NCBI RefSeq assembly: GCF_003843875.1
Contig: NZ_RKRF01000009.1
Coordinates: 186,001 to 250,000, forward strand
DNA from: Aquisalibacillus elongatus
Lineage (GTDB): Bacteria > Bacillota > Bacilli > Bacillales > Alkalibacillaceae
Reading direction: 5' to 3'
DNA: 64,000 bases
Under the pieces are notes generated by a model, which ran no database searches, was not told the origin of the DNA, and worked only from the letters and a program-made list of their open reading frames with translations. A program made the translations under genes and the position numbers. The first letter of the stretch is position 1, and each line of letters begins with the position of its first letter. Positions 24,492-32,934 of the stretch are shown here, in pieces.

Positions 24492-25988
24492 GTGAAGGAA
24501 GTGGGTATTGTGGGAAAAGAAGGCACTCAGATTCCAATCAGTAAACATTTTAGTAAAAACATTGAATACTTACAAAAAGAACTTCGGATTGAGCAAAACT
24601 TTGATCTCATTCATCATAAAATTGAGCATGGCAAGCTAAAAATCGGCATGTTTTTCGTAGATGGATTCGCCGGTGGCTTGGCGATGATTGAAACATTAAA
24701 ACGACTTAGTGAAGTTGATGAGCTAAGCTTTAAAAAAAATCCTGTGACAGTCTTAACTCAGTCGATTATCCCCCATCAAGAAGTAGATACGACTAAAGAT
24801 TTAGAAGAAGTCATCGTTCAAGTGCTGTCTGGACAAGCTGCTTTTATAATTGAAGGATGTCAAGAGGCTGTCTTAGTCGATACCAGAGAATATCCAGTCC
24901 GTTCTCCAAAAGAACCTGACCTTGAACGAGTAGTTCGCGGACCACGAGATGGTTTTGTAGAAACCATTGTTTTCAATACGGCTTTAATCAGGCGACACGT
25001 TCGAGATCGTTCACTCATCTTTGAATACTTACAAGTTGGACAACGATCCAAAACGGACGTTTGTTTATCCTACATTGATAGTGTTGTAGACCCAAGATTA
25101 GTTAAACGTTTAAAAGATAAAATTGAAGAAATCAACATTGATGACTTATCCATGGGTGAGAAAACGTTAGAAGAGTTTATTTTCGGTAAAACCATGAACC
25201 CTTACCCACAAGTACGTTATACGGAGCGAGGCGATACAGCAAGCGTTCATTTAATGGAAGGGCACATCCTCATTCTCGTAGATGGGTCCCCAAGCGTGAT
25301 GGTCTGCCCTGCGACATTTTGGCACCATTTACAACATGCAGAGGAATATAGACAAAAACCTGTTGTCGGAGCATTTTTACGATGGGTTCGTTTTGTTGCT
25401 TTATTTGCAGGGTTATTTTTACTTCCATTATGGTATTTGTTTGCAACGCATCCGGAATTGCTTCCAAAGGACTTTAGTTTTATTGGGGTTAACGAGGAAG
25501 GCGAAATCCCGCTATTTTTACAGTTTCTAATAGCGGAGATTGGCGTGGAAATCTTGAGAATGGCAGCAATCCACACCCCTAGTGCTTTGGCAACGGCTTT
25601 AGGTTTAATCGCGGCTTTAATGATTGGTGAAATTGCTATAGAAGTAGGGTTGTTTACATCCGAGGTTATACTTTACTTAGCTATTGCCGTTTTAGGCAAC
25701 TATGCTATGCCTAGCTATGAAATTTCACTATCTAATCGTATTACTCGACTAGTTTTTCTAGCAGCAACCGCCGCTTTTGGAGTTATAGGTTTTGTAGTAT
25801 CTATTTTCTTATGGTTATTATTACTCATCTCAACCAAAGTGTTAAACGCGCCTTATATGTGGCCCTTCATTCCGTTTAACGCAAAAGCTTTATACGTTAC
25901 CTTATTCCGCTCGCCGATGCCACTTAATAAAAGTCGTCCGAGTGTTTTAAATACGCAAGATAGCTCTAGACAAACAGGAGAATCCTAG
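24492..25988 (+). CDS. GerA-family spore germinant receptor subunit A (orphan)
   Basis: A 498-residue membrane protein: N-terminal cytoplasmic domain (about 1-285, with RGPRDGFVETIVFNTALIRRHVRD and FEYLQVGQRSKTDVCLSYID characteristic of GerAA/GerKA/SpoVAF), then about five helices and a conserved PLWYLF...EIGVEILRMAAIHTP-type transmembrane domain ending near TLFRSPM. It starts at GTG with AGAGG six bases upstream. No gerB or gerC gene follows, so it resembles single-gene A-subunit homologues such as YndD or SpoVAF. Expected in the spore inner membrane. Confidence 0.87.
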   Translation: MKEVGIVGKEGTQIPISKHFSKNIEYLQKELRIEQNFDLIHHKIEHGKLKIGMFFVDGFAGGLAMIETLKRLSEVDELSFKKNPVTVLTQSIIPHQEVDTTKDLEEVIVQVLSGQAAFIIEGCQEAVLVDTREYPVRSPKEPDLERVVRGPRDGFVETIVFNTALIRRHVRDRSLIFEYLQVGQRSKTDVCLSYIDSVVDPRLVKRLKDKIEEINIDDLSMGEKTLEEFIFGKTMNPYPQVRYTERGDTASVHLMEGHILILVDGSPSVMVCPATFWHHLQHAEEYRQKPVVGAFLRWVRFVALFAGLFLLPLWYLFATHPELLPKDFSFIGVNEEGEIPLFLQFLIAEIGVEILRMAAIHTPSALATALGLIAALMIGEIAIEVGLFTSEVILYLAIAVLGNYAMPSYEISLSNRITRLVFLAATAAFGVIGFVVSIFLWLLLLISTKVLNAPYMWPFIPFNAKALYVTLFRSPMPLNKSRPSVLNTQDSSRQTGES

Positions 25989-26009
25989 GCTGACTTAGGA
26001 TTCTCCTTT
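25976..26009. terminator. Bidirectional terminator
   Basis: 12-bp stem AGGAGAATCCTA/TAGGATTCTCCT (25976-25987, 25996-26007) across the stop codons of two convergent genes. Confidence 0.8.
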
Positions 26010-26762
26010 GGCTTCTAATCGATCAATTAATTGATACTGCGGACGCGACTGGTACACTTGATACGGAACTGTATGATCATCCATCGCATCTAACGTCCGT
26101 TGTCGCAATTGTTCAGATGTAATAAGCTCGTCCAACTTTTGAGGATCAAGTTTTTTAAAATACACTTCCTTCGTTTCACCTTGAGCTACTCTAAGGTCAC
26201 CTGACACATACTTACCTTTAAACGTCACACTCACATTACCACTACTTAAGTTTTGATTAACGGTGACGACACCTGTAATATCAACGTTTGCCCCTGTTTC
26301 TTCTAGTACTTCCCTTTTTACAGCTTCTATTAATGTTTCATTTTCTTCCATAACACCACCTGGAATCTCTGCCGTATAAGGCCTATGTTCATTACGAACG
26401 AGTAAAACTTCTCCTTCGTCATTTGTAATATAACCAGCTACCGACACAATGTGTTTTGCGATATGGTACTCACCAGTCGAGTACATAAAATCTTCTTGGC
26501 TTTCATATGTAAAACCTTTTCGTTTCTCTTGTGCCATTTGGTGTAATTCAGTTTGTTTAATTTTTTGTTCAATCTTTTCATAATGCTCTTTGCTTTCATA
26601 CTCCCACATTGCCATAATCTCACTTTTCTCTTCATTCACCCAACGGCCAACTAATTTCGCACCGTGAGCGAGTTGATTGGGTAAGAGATAATGGTGAAAA
26701 AAGTTATTAAATGTCTCAATTTGATCTGAGGAAATTTGATACGTTTTTCTTCTAAAAAACAT
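25995..26762 (-). CDS. NIPSNAP-like/Nudix hydrolase fusion protein
   Basis: A 255-residue protein in two parts. Residues 1-98 (FRRKTYQISSDQIETFNNFF, LVGRWVNEEKSEIMAMWEYES) look like a NIPSNAP/ABM dimeric alpha-beta barrel. Residues 103-240 are a Nudix hydrolase: the full box is present from G136 (E142, R150, E151, E154, E155, G157). It should cleave a nucleoside-diphosphate-linked compound; the substrate is unknown and may be defined by the N-terminal domain. The C-terminal RLEAKGES follows a short helix. It is monocistronic and ends at the shared hairpin. Confidence 0.82.
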   Translation of the reverse strand: MFFRRKTYQISSDQIETFNNFFHHYLLPNQLAHGAKLVGRWVNEEKSEIMAMWEYESKEHYEKIEQKIKQTELHQMAQEKRKGFTYESQEDFMYSTGEYHIAKHIVSVAGYITNDEGEVLLVRNEHRPYTAEIPGGVMEENETLIEAVKREVLEETGANVDITGVVTVNQNLSSGNVSVTFKGKYVSGDLRVAQGETKEVYFKKLDPQKLDELITSEQLRQRTLDAMDDHTVPYQVYQSRPQYQLIDRLEAKGES

Positions 26763-26835
26763 AAGAACTCTCCCGTCTATACTTTTAGCTCATTATGGCA
26801 CATTTTCAGAAAACTAGCTATCTTTCACGAAAAAA

Positions 26836-26858
26836 GTCTGATGGCTCTCCATCAGACT
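26836..26858 (-). terminator. Probable terminator of the carbonic-anhydrase-like gene
   Basis: Stem GTCTGATGG/CCATCAGAC overlaps the 3' end of the gene; on the minus strand it is followed by a short T run (TTTTTTCG). Confidence 0.65.
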
Positions 26859-27229
26859 TCTTCTACTTCCCACTTTTCATTTACATATAAACCAATAATG
26901 TCTAACTCAAATCCCCATGTTTTAGCTTTTTGAATGGATTGTTTAATTTGAGCTACTTTTTCCTCTTTATCAATCGGGTTCCCAGCACAATCATGGTGAC
27001 CAACGATTGCTAACACTTTCGACCCATGCTTGCTGTAAGAAATATCTACTTTTGTTTTTAATGATTCCACTTGATCCTCTGACCCATCAAGTAGATACTT
27101 ATTTGGGCCCGCTTCAGTAATCATATCAACGTAATCAACTTGATACTTAGATTTCATCCACTGAATGACCGGCTCTTGAACACGACCATCCATGCAATTA
27201 ATTGCTGTTACAAATGTACCCTCTGCCAT
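26852..27229 (-). CDS. Small beta-carbonic-anhydrase-like protein
   Basis: A 125-residue protein with the zinc-site pattern of beta-carbonic anhydrases: C12-x-D14-x-R16 (NCMDGR) and H78-x2-C81 (GHHDCAGNP). It is much shorter than the usual 190-220 residues and lacks most of the dimerisation arm, so it belongs to the minimal COG0288-like group found in many bacteria; activity on CO2 is not assured. A hairpin-like repeat (GTCTGATGG...CCATCAGAC) at 26836-26858 may terminate it. Confidence 0.78.
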   Translation of the reverse strand: MAEGTFVTAINCMDGRVQEPVIQWMKSKYQVDYVDMITEAGPNKYLLDGSEDQVESLKTKVDISYSKHGSKVLAIVGHHDCAGNPIDKEEKVAQIKQSIQKAKTWGFELDIIGLYVNEKWEVEEV

Positions 27230-27274
27230 TATCTTTACTCCCTTCTTTATTCCTCAACTTAATATTAACATAAT

Positions 27275-28144
27275 TTATTTCTTCTCTTGAACAGAGTCGT
27301 TTGGTAATTTTTTTGGGTTCATTGTTATATAAATTCCCTGAATAATATCATCAATAATAAAGAAGCTAACAACACTGTGCAATCGTTGATCCATATAGCT
27401 TATAATCCCGGGTTGGCCATTCACACTTTTAATTTCGTAATAAAAGTCATCAGTAGCATTTTTCAAAATTCCTTTCAAAAAGGCAGCAACATTCTGATTA
27501 AATATTATCGGACGTAAAGCTGCACGTACCTCACCTCCACCATCAGAATACAGGGTAACATCTTCTGATAATAAATGAAGCAATTGGTTGATATTTTGAT
27601 GTTGTATAGCTCCAATAAACTGATCCACAATCTGTTGATTCTGTCTGTAATCTAGACTTTCATTCTCAACTTCTTTTATTTTGTACTTAGCACGACTATA
27701 AATTTTTCGACAGTTGTTCTCTTTCAGATCAACTATATCGGCAATTTCAGAATAAGAAAATCCTACCACATCTCTTAATACCAAAACCACTCTTTCATTT
27801 GGTGTTAGATTTTCCATCATTCGTAGATAAGCAATAGATAAGCCCTCTTTTTCCAATACGATATCTGCTGGTAACTTTTCTATCAGAATCGGTTCGGGGT
27901 TCCAAGGCCCCATGTATTGTTCTTTCGTATGTTGTGCCGATTTTAAATAATCTAAACAACGATTCGTCATCATCTTACAGAGATACGCTTTTTTATTATG
28001 AACCAGTTGATCCTCTACATCATACATCTTTAAAAAAGTCTCATGCACAAAATCCTCTATATAAGTAACAGAACCGAGGATTCGATAACCAATGGAAAAT
28101 AAAAGTGGTCTCCACTCTATAAACTCATCTTGACTGATGTTCAT
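27275..28144 (-). CDS. sigJ: ECF41-type sigma factor (SigJ-like) with SnoaL-like C-terminal domain
   Basis: A 289-residue sigma factor: region 2 (about 8-72; FSIGYRILGSVTYIEDFVHETFLKMY), linker with the ECF41 motif W-x-PEP (WNPEP at 81-85), region 4 (about 105-158; LTPNERVVLVLRDVVGFSYSEIA), and a C-terminal NTF2/SnoaL-like domain ending with an NPKKL motif. In ECF41 factors the C-terminal domain modulates activity and no anti-sigma gene is needed. The upstream gene's stop overlaps this start in ATGA, fixing the start at 28144 rather than five codons earlier. It is expressed from the ECF41-like promoter before the partner oxidoreductase. Confidence 0.9.
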   Translation of the reverse strand: MNISQDEFIEWRPLLFSIGYRILGSVTYIEDFVHETFLKMYDVEDQLVHNKKAYLCKMMTNRCLDYLKSAQHTKEQYMGPWNPEPILIEKLPADIVLEKEGLSIAYLRMMENLTPNERVVLVLRDVVGFSYSEIADIVDLKENNCRKIYSRAKYKIKEVENESLDYRQNQQIVDQFIGAIQHQNINQLLHLLSEDVTLYSDGGGEVRAALRPIIFNQNVAAFLKGILKNATDDFYYEIKSVNGQPGIISYMDQRLHSVVSFFIIDDIIQGIYITMNPKKLPNDSVQEKK

Positions 28145-29394
28145 AAACTCACCTGCCATTTATTCATCATTGCTTGAGCGGCATTCTTTCCAGTACTAAT
28201 CGATGCTTCGGATAATATACTTTCATTCGATGCCCAATCACCCGCTATAAATAAATTTGGAACTGTTGTCTCTGGATCGTTAATGGATTGATTCTGACAA
28301 ACTTCTGGTAACCTCTGATTAACGGTTAAGTTTGGAAAGAATCGACTCGTTTCTAAAAATTGACGCCACCCTGGTTGAACAATGTCTAAAAACGATTCCA
28401 ATTCTACTTTTAATTGTTTGGTTGTATTATTTTCCTCAGGATGGAGATACTTCATAACATGTAAAACATAACCCTTCGATTGTTCAGACAGCTGTGCATA
28501 TTTCGAGTGTAAAGCGTAATAATAACTTTCCTCAAGACTCATAGCAAAGGTTAATTTGGGTTTAGGAAGGTGATTTAACGCTACGTCCAATACTGCAGCT
28601 TTTACAGGTGTTATATCATCGTTAATACAATCTATTAAATTGTTTAATTTGCTAGGCTCACCTGTATATAAGACTTGTTCTGCGAATATCTGCTGATTTC
28701 CTACTTCCAATAAAAATTCATGGTCATCTTTAGGTATGATTTGTTTAACAAAGGAACCCTTTTGTATGACAACACCCTTCGATTTAGCTTTTTCATACAA
28801 TTGATCAACCATTTTCTGCCATCCACTGTCTAAATATGTGACACCTTTAAATGCAGATTGCAATTGATTAACGATTACCCGTGCATCCGTTAGTTCTGGA
28901 GCATTACAGTAAGTCGACAACCTTCCAATCGTATATAATATAGATTGTATTTTAGGGTTGTCAGTCGTATTCCTAACCCAGTCTTGATAAGTGACAGGCC
29001 CTATATCTGATATTTTTTGTTTCCCTAATTGCAAGATGACTTTAAGCCATTCCATTCGTTCCCTCCAGTTTAATAGTTTCGTAGTTAAAATACCTTTTGG
29101 AGAAAATGGAGCTTGAAGACGCCTTCTGCCATCGTATAATATTCCCCCAGTATCAGGTGATTGGCCCTCAATCCTTACCCCAAGTTCATCTAATATCTGT
29201 TTAGCCTTACCTTTTTTATATAATGCATGAGGACCTAAATTAAAATAGTACTGATCTACTTTGTCTGTTTTGGCACGCCCACCTAGACGTTTTTCTCTTT
29301 CCAATAATAAAATTCGACGATGACAACCCCCTAAAAAATTTGCAGCAACTAATCCTGCCAGACCACCGCCAATAATGACTACATCATATCTCAT
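28141..29394 (-). CDS. FAD-dependent oxidoreductase (amine oxidase/phytoene desaturase-like)
   Basis: A 417-residue flavoprotein: N-terminal dinucleotide-binding motif (MRYDVVIIGGGLAGLVAANF), the GGRA stretch (LGGRAKTD), and near the C-terminus VPNLFIAGDWASNESILSEASISTGK, which closes the FAD site. TAGGAGG fixes the ATG at 29394; the frame runs 25 codons further without support. It is the partner gene of the ECF41 sigma factor: the two overlap by four bases and sit behind a promoter matching the ECF41 consensus. The substrate is unknown; ECF41 regulons usually contain one such oxidoreductase. Confidence 0.88.
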   Translation of the reverse strand: MRYDVVIIGGGLAGLVAANFLGGCHRRILLLEREKRLGGRAKTDKVDQYYFNLGPHALYKKGKAKQILDELGVRIEGQSPDTGGILYDGRRRLQAPFSPKGILTTKLLNWRERMEWLKVILQLGKQKISDIGPVTYQDWVRNTTDNPKIQSILYTIGRLSTYCNAPELTDARVIVNQLQSAFKGVTYLDSGWQKMVDQLYEKAKSKGVVIQKGSFVKQIIPKDDHEFLLEVGNQQIFAEQVLYTGEPSKLNNLIDCINDDITPVKAAVLDVALNHLPKPKLTFAMSLEESYYYALHSKYAQLSEQSKGYVLHVMKYLHPEENNTTKQLKVELESFLDIVQPGWRQFLETSRFFPNLTVNQRLPEVCQNQSINDPETTVPNLFIAGDWASNESILSEASISTGKNAAQAMMNKWQVSL

Positions 29395-29426
29395 AAAAAA
29401 GCCTCCTAATCGAATGTTATAAACAT

Positions 29427-29453
29427 GACGATTAAGAGGTGGAATGTGTGACA
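29427..29453 (-). promoter_or_regulatory. ECF41-type promoter of the oxidoreductase-sigJ operon
   Basis: Minus strand: -35 TGTCACA (29453-29447), 16-base spacer, -10 CGTC (29430-29427). This equals the promoter consensus I recall for ECF41 sigma factors, so the sigma factor very likely activates its own operon. Confidence 0.82.
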
Positions 29454-29473
29454 TTATTTGATAAAACAAAATT

Positions 29474-30991
29474 TTATAAAGCCCATTCCATACGGCTATT
29501 CAATATATTGCGCGTCAGTTCACCAGTTAAATTAAAAACTTGTAAATTAAACTTTGGATTCTTATTATTTGAATAACTCTTCCAATTTTCAGCTACATAC
29601 TTTAGGTCTGTAGCCTTAATTATTGCCACATCACTATCTTCTTCGGAGAATGCTTTTAATTTCTGGGCTTGAGAAATTGCATCTCTGGTATATTCTGAAA
29701 CTATTATAAGAAACAATGTCACCCTAGACTTTTCTGTTCTGATATAGCCTAGGAATTGATCAAAATGCTCTGAAGGAAATTCATATGGTTTTTCAGTACT
29801 CTTATTATCCCAAAGAACTACTTCTTTAGGGTTGTATTTTATTTTCCCGTCTGCATGTTTGGATCCTTTCATATCAATTGGCTCTATGCCAAGCTTCTTT
29901 TGAATTAAATAATGAGTTGCTTCTTCAAAATACCTCTCTACGTTTATATCTTTTTCAATCACCTTATTAACCCTCAATGATTTATAGTCCCTTGATGCCA
30001 ATTGTTCATAAAAATCGTACATTCTCGATCTCTCGTCAGTTGGGTCAGAAAATTCAGGTGTTGAAAGGTTCTCATAATAATCAATAATATTCTGGACCTT
30101 ATCTTCTTTTGTCCCACTTATTTTTGCTCCATCTAAATTTTTAAGAATTTGTGTCAGTTCCTTAGTGTTAAACGTTTTCAATGCTGTAGAAGGAAGAATG
30201 TTATGTTTAAGAATTCTTTGAATTAAATCTTTTTTATTCCCTCCGACATTTATTGATAGGAAATTTAGAATGACTTTAAGTTGAGTTACATTCAAGTCGT
30301 TTAGTAACGTTTCGTATACTTCATTTCTCAATTCTCCTCCCATTTCGTATCTAACTGTTCTAGCTATTTCATTCGGTATAATATAGTACGATTTCCCATC
30401 TCTATATCTAAGAATAATACCTCTCGATTGTAAATCTCTTAAAGTTCTTTCTATTTGTTTATGAGTATGTAACTTGTTATTCTTCTGAGGAAACCTTCCA
30501 ATTATGCTTTCAATTAAATAATGATCTCTTTTAGAAAGTTCAAGTTCCTTTCGTAAAACATTTAAGATATTAATCTCATGTTCATTTAATGAATCGTCTT
30601 TCTTCCACGATTCAATTAATACAGCTTTATATATTCTCATTCTTTCCTCTGGTATAGCAGTTTTAATATATTCTTCATCTTTACTTTGTTCAACAATTTC
30701 TTTTTCTAAATTCTCTACTGTTGAAAAAACTTCACTTTCAGAAAGTATATAACCTTGCTGATCCATTAGTGACATGAGAACCATTTCATTTAACAAGGCA
30801 ATGTCTCTTTCAGAGGAGTTAAAGTTTAAATTCCTTTTCACTCTTTCCTTATTTTGAAATTCATCAACATTCTTAATAATGACTTCTCTCATTTCTTCCT
30901 CTGTGTCCATTCTTACATCTTTTAAGAAGCTATCTACTGTTCTGTTTAAGTATAACTTAGACATCTTTGGCAAAATATCTTGCAAATACAT
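29474..30991 (-). CDS. Putative DNA-binding nuclease: winged-helix, SAP and FokI-like domains
   Basis: A 505-residue protein not recognised as a whole. Visible parts: a helical N-terminal region rich in Glu/Lys (1-165); a winged-helix-like stretch (about 172-215, HKQIERTLRDLQSRGIILRY); a SAP DNA-binding motif (about 233-263, LNVTQLKVILNFLSINVGG); a second weaker SAP-like helix pair (275-306); and a C-terminal PD-(D/E)xK domain (350-470) with D381 (HADGKI), D395-x-K397 (VVLWDNKS) and ERYFEEATHYL before them. The order D...DxK followed by a Q/F-rich helix recalls the FokI cleavage domain. No methyltransferase is adjacent. The gene looks more AT-rich than its neighbours. It may be a defence nuclease. 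Confidence 0.6.
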   Translation of the reverse strand: MYLQDILPKMSKLYLNRTVDSFLKDVRMDTEEEMREVIIKNVDEFQNKERVKRNLNFNSSERDIALLNEMVLMSLMDQQGYILSESEVFSTVENLEKEIVEQSKDEEYIKTAIPEERMRIYKAVLIESWKKDDSLNEHEINILNVLRKELELSKRDHYLIESIIGRFPQKNNKLHTHKQIERTLRDLQSRGIILRYRDGKSYYIIPNEIARTVRYEMGGELRNEVYETLLNDLNVTQLKVILNFLSINVGGNKKDLIQRILKHNILPSTALKTFNTKELTQILKNLDGAKISGTKEDKVQNIIDYYENLSTPEFSDPTDERSRMYDFYEQLASRDYKSLRVNKVIEKDINVERYFEEATHYLIQKKLGIEPIDMKGSKHADGKIKYNPKEVVLWDNKSTEKPYEFPSEHFDQFLGYIRTEKSRVTLFLIIVSEYTRDAISQAQKLKAFSEEDSDVAIIKATDLKYVAENWKSYSNNKNPKFNLQVFNLTGELTRNILNSRMEWAL

Positions 30992-31155
30992 ATTTATCCC
31001 CCATTAAAAGTAGTATTATCACTATATTACCATAAAATTCTAAATATTTTGAGTTTTGGGATGTTCAGCTTTTGGTAAATTACTATACTTGTTTGAAAGA
31101 TTACTTATACTCACTCTTTAAGGCTCACGCCTATTTTGTGTTCAAAAAGGGGCGT

Positions 31156-31184
31156 TTGACTAATTGTTCGCATATTGTATATGC
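31156..31184 (+). promoter_or_regulatory. Promoter and operator-like palindrome of the Mn-catalase gene
   Basis: -35 TTGACT (31156-31161), 16-base spacer, -10 TATATG (31178-31183). The inverted repeat GCATAT-TGT-ATATGC (31170-31184) covers the -10. Confidence 0.6.
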
Positions 31185-31213
31185 AGACACCCAATTACTT
31201 AAGGAGTGAAAAT

Positions 31214-32050
31214 ATGTTTTATCATGTCAAGAGATTGCAGTATGAAGCTAAACCTGACCGACCAGATCCGTTATTCGCTAAGCAGCTACAAGAAATTTTA
31301 GGTGGGCAATATGGCGAGATTTCTGTTGCGATGCAGTATTTATTTCAAGGTTTCAACTTACGAATGGAAGGAAAATATAAGGATTTATTGGCGGATGTTG
31401 GAACTGAAGAGTTAGCTCACGTGGAAATGTTGGCAACCATGATTGCGCGACTGTTAGATGATGCACCGGTTGGTGATTTAGAAGAAGCCATGGATGACCC
31501 TGTGTTAGGTGCAGTTATTGGTGGTATGAATCCACAACACGCAATTGTTTCAGGTTTTGGTGCGATGCCTGTAGATAGTGTAGGAAACCGTTGGACGGCT
31601 GAATATATTGGAGCGAGCGGAAATCTTTTAGCTGATTTTCGTGCAAATGTGATGGCAGAATCGCAAGGCCGTTTACAAGCTAGTCGATTATATGCAGCGA
31701 CGTCAGACCGAGGCGTTCGGGATATGTTGGCCTTTTTAATTGCTCGTGACAGGTACCATCAGAATATGTGGCTAGCAACGATTCAAGAACTTGAAGAAAA
31801 AGAAGGCGTCATTGTCCCATCTACCTTCCCTCCAGAACTTGAAAACCAAGATGTGGCCTATGAATTTTATAATTTATCTGAAGGAGATGCGAGCAGTAAA
31901 GGTCGTTGGGCAAGTGGACCAAGTATTGATGGATGCAGTACCTTTAAATACGTTGCCAACCCTAAACCTATGGGTGGTGTACCAAAACTTGAACCAGCTC
32001 CAGCCTACTCATTCAATACAAATTTCAATATACCACCACAATTATGCTAA
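31214..32050 (+). CDS. Manganese catalase-like protein
   Basis: A 278-residue ferritin-like four-helix protein that should disproportionate hydrogen peroxide with a dimanganese centre. Ligand-type residues: E35 (YGEISVAMQY), E66 and H69 (EELAHVEML), a third Glu (NVMAESQGRLQ) and a His (RDRYHQNMW). The C-terminal arm with NFNIPPQLC is typical of the Bacillus YdbD/YjqC/CotJC relatives. AAGGAGTG fixes the start at 31214. CotJC is a spore-coat member, so a spore role is possible. Confidence 0.88.
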   Translation: MFYHVKRLQYEAKPDRPDPLFAKQLQEILGGQYGEISVAMQYLFQGFNLRMEGKYKDLLADVGTEELAHVEMLATMIARLLDDAPVGDLEEAMDDPVLGAVIGGMNPQHAIVSGFGAMPVDSVGNRWTAEYIGASGNLLADFRANVMAESQGRLQASRLYAATSDRGVRDMLAFLIARDRYHQNMWLATIQELEEKEGVIVPSTFPPELENQDVAYEFYNLSEGDASSKGRWASGPSIDGCSTFKYVANPKPMGGVPKLEPAPAYSFNTNFNIPPQLC

Positions 32051-32055
32051 GTTAC

Positions 32056-32083
32056 AAGCTACTCCACAAAGGGGTAGCTTTTT
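32056..32083 (+). terminator. Terminator after the Mn-catalase gene
   Basis: Stem AAGCTACTCC/GGGGTAGCTT, loop ACAAA, then Ts. Confidence 0.85.
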
Positions 32084-32152
32084 ATATGCACAACTTTTGC
32101 GACATAATTTCTACAGATGTTATAAATAATATTACAGAAGGAGGTATACATC

Positions 32153-32809
32153 ATGAGTAAAAAAGTACTAATGGTTGTTACGAACCATACAGAAATTACA
32201 GATGACCATAAGACAGGCTTATGGCTTGAAGAATTTGCTGTTCCTTATAATGTATTTAAGGAAAAAGGTTATGATTTAAAAATAACGAGCATTGAGGGTG
32301 GCGAGGTTGCTTTAGACCCTAATAGTATTGAAGACCGCCCTGAGTGGAAAGAAGCAGAAGAGAAATTGAAAGATACACAAAAATTAACGAAAGAAGATAC
32401 TGAAGGGTTCGACGCCATCTTCTTACCTGGCGGACACGGCACGATGTTCGACTTTCCAGAGAGCGAAACACTCCAATATGTCCTTCAGCAGTTTGCAGAG
32501 GCTGACAAAGTGATCGGATCCGTATGCCACGGACCATCAGGCTTGGTTAATGTGACGTATAATGATGGAACGCCTTTAGTAAAAGGCAAGGAAGTATCTG
32601 CATTCACGGATTCCGAAGAAAAAGAAATGCAACTGGATACGCACATGCCATTCATGTTAGAAACCAAGCTCCGTGAAAAAGGCGCTAACTTTAAGCACGG
32701 CGAAAACTGGGAAGACTACGCAGTTCGTGATGGGAAGCTAGTAACTGGGCAAAACCCACAATCCAGCCGATCATCCGCTGAAAAAGTCGTAGAAGCATTA
32801 GAAAACTAA
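32153..32809 (+). CDS. DJ-1/PfpI-family protein (Hsp31-like glyoxalase/chaperone)
   Basis: A 218-residue class I glutamine-amidotransferase-like protein. The nucleophile elbow is VIGSVCHGPSGLVN (Cys at about residue 124) with LPGGHGTMFDFPES upstream and an acidic residue in VTSI-type position (ITSIEGGE), matching the Hsp31/GLXase III group that detoxifies methylglyoxal. GAAGGAGG precedes the ATG. Single-gene unit with its own terminator. It fits the cluster of stress genes around it. Confidence 0.87.
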   Translation: MSKKVLMVVTNHTEITDDHKTGLWLEEFAVPYNVFKEKGYDLKITSIEGGEVALDPNSIEDRPEWKEAEEKLKDTQKLTKEDTEGFDAIFLPGGHGTMFDFPESETLQYVLQQFAEADKVIGSVCHGPSGLVNVTYNDGTPLVKGKEVSAFTDSEEKEMQLDTHMPFMLETKLREKGANFKHGENWEDYAVRDGKLVTGQNPQSSRSSAEKVVEALEN

Positions 32810-32815
32810 AATATA

Positions 32816-32848
32816 AGGAGCTTGCTGACGGCAAGCTCCTCTTTTTTC
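32816..32848 (+). terminator. Terminator after the DJ-1/PfpI gene
   Basis: Stem AGGAGCTTGC/GCAAGCTCCT, loop TGACG, then C and six Ts. Confidence 0.88.
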
Positions 32849-32893
32849 TAGTATTGATGAAAATTTCCTAGTAATATATAAATTTTTCTAATA

Positions 32894-32928
32894 AAAAATC
32901 TGCTCCAATCACATTGGAGCAGATTTTA
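32894..32928 (-). terminator. Terminator of the LysM-3D gene
   Basis: 14-bp stem AAATCTGCTCCAAT/ATTGGAGCAGATTT with a 3-base loop and T run on the minus strand. Confidence 0.85.
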
Positions 32929-32934
32929 ACTAGT

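Noticed and set aside
28144-28159. Earlier ATG (28159) for the ECF41 sigma factor
   Set aside because: The ATGA overlap and AGGTGA spacing support 28144.
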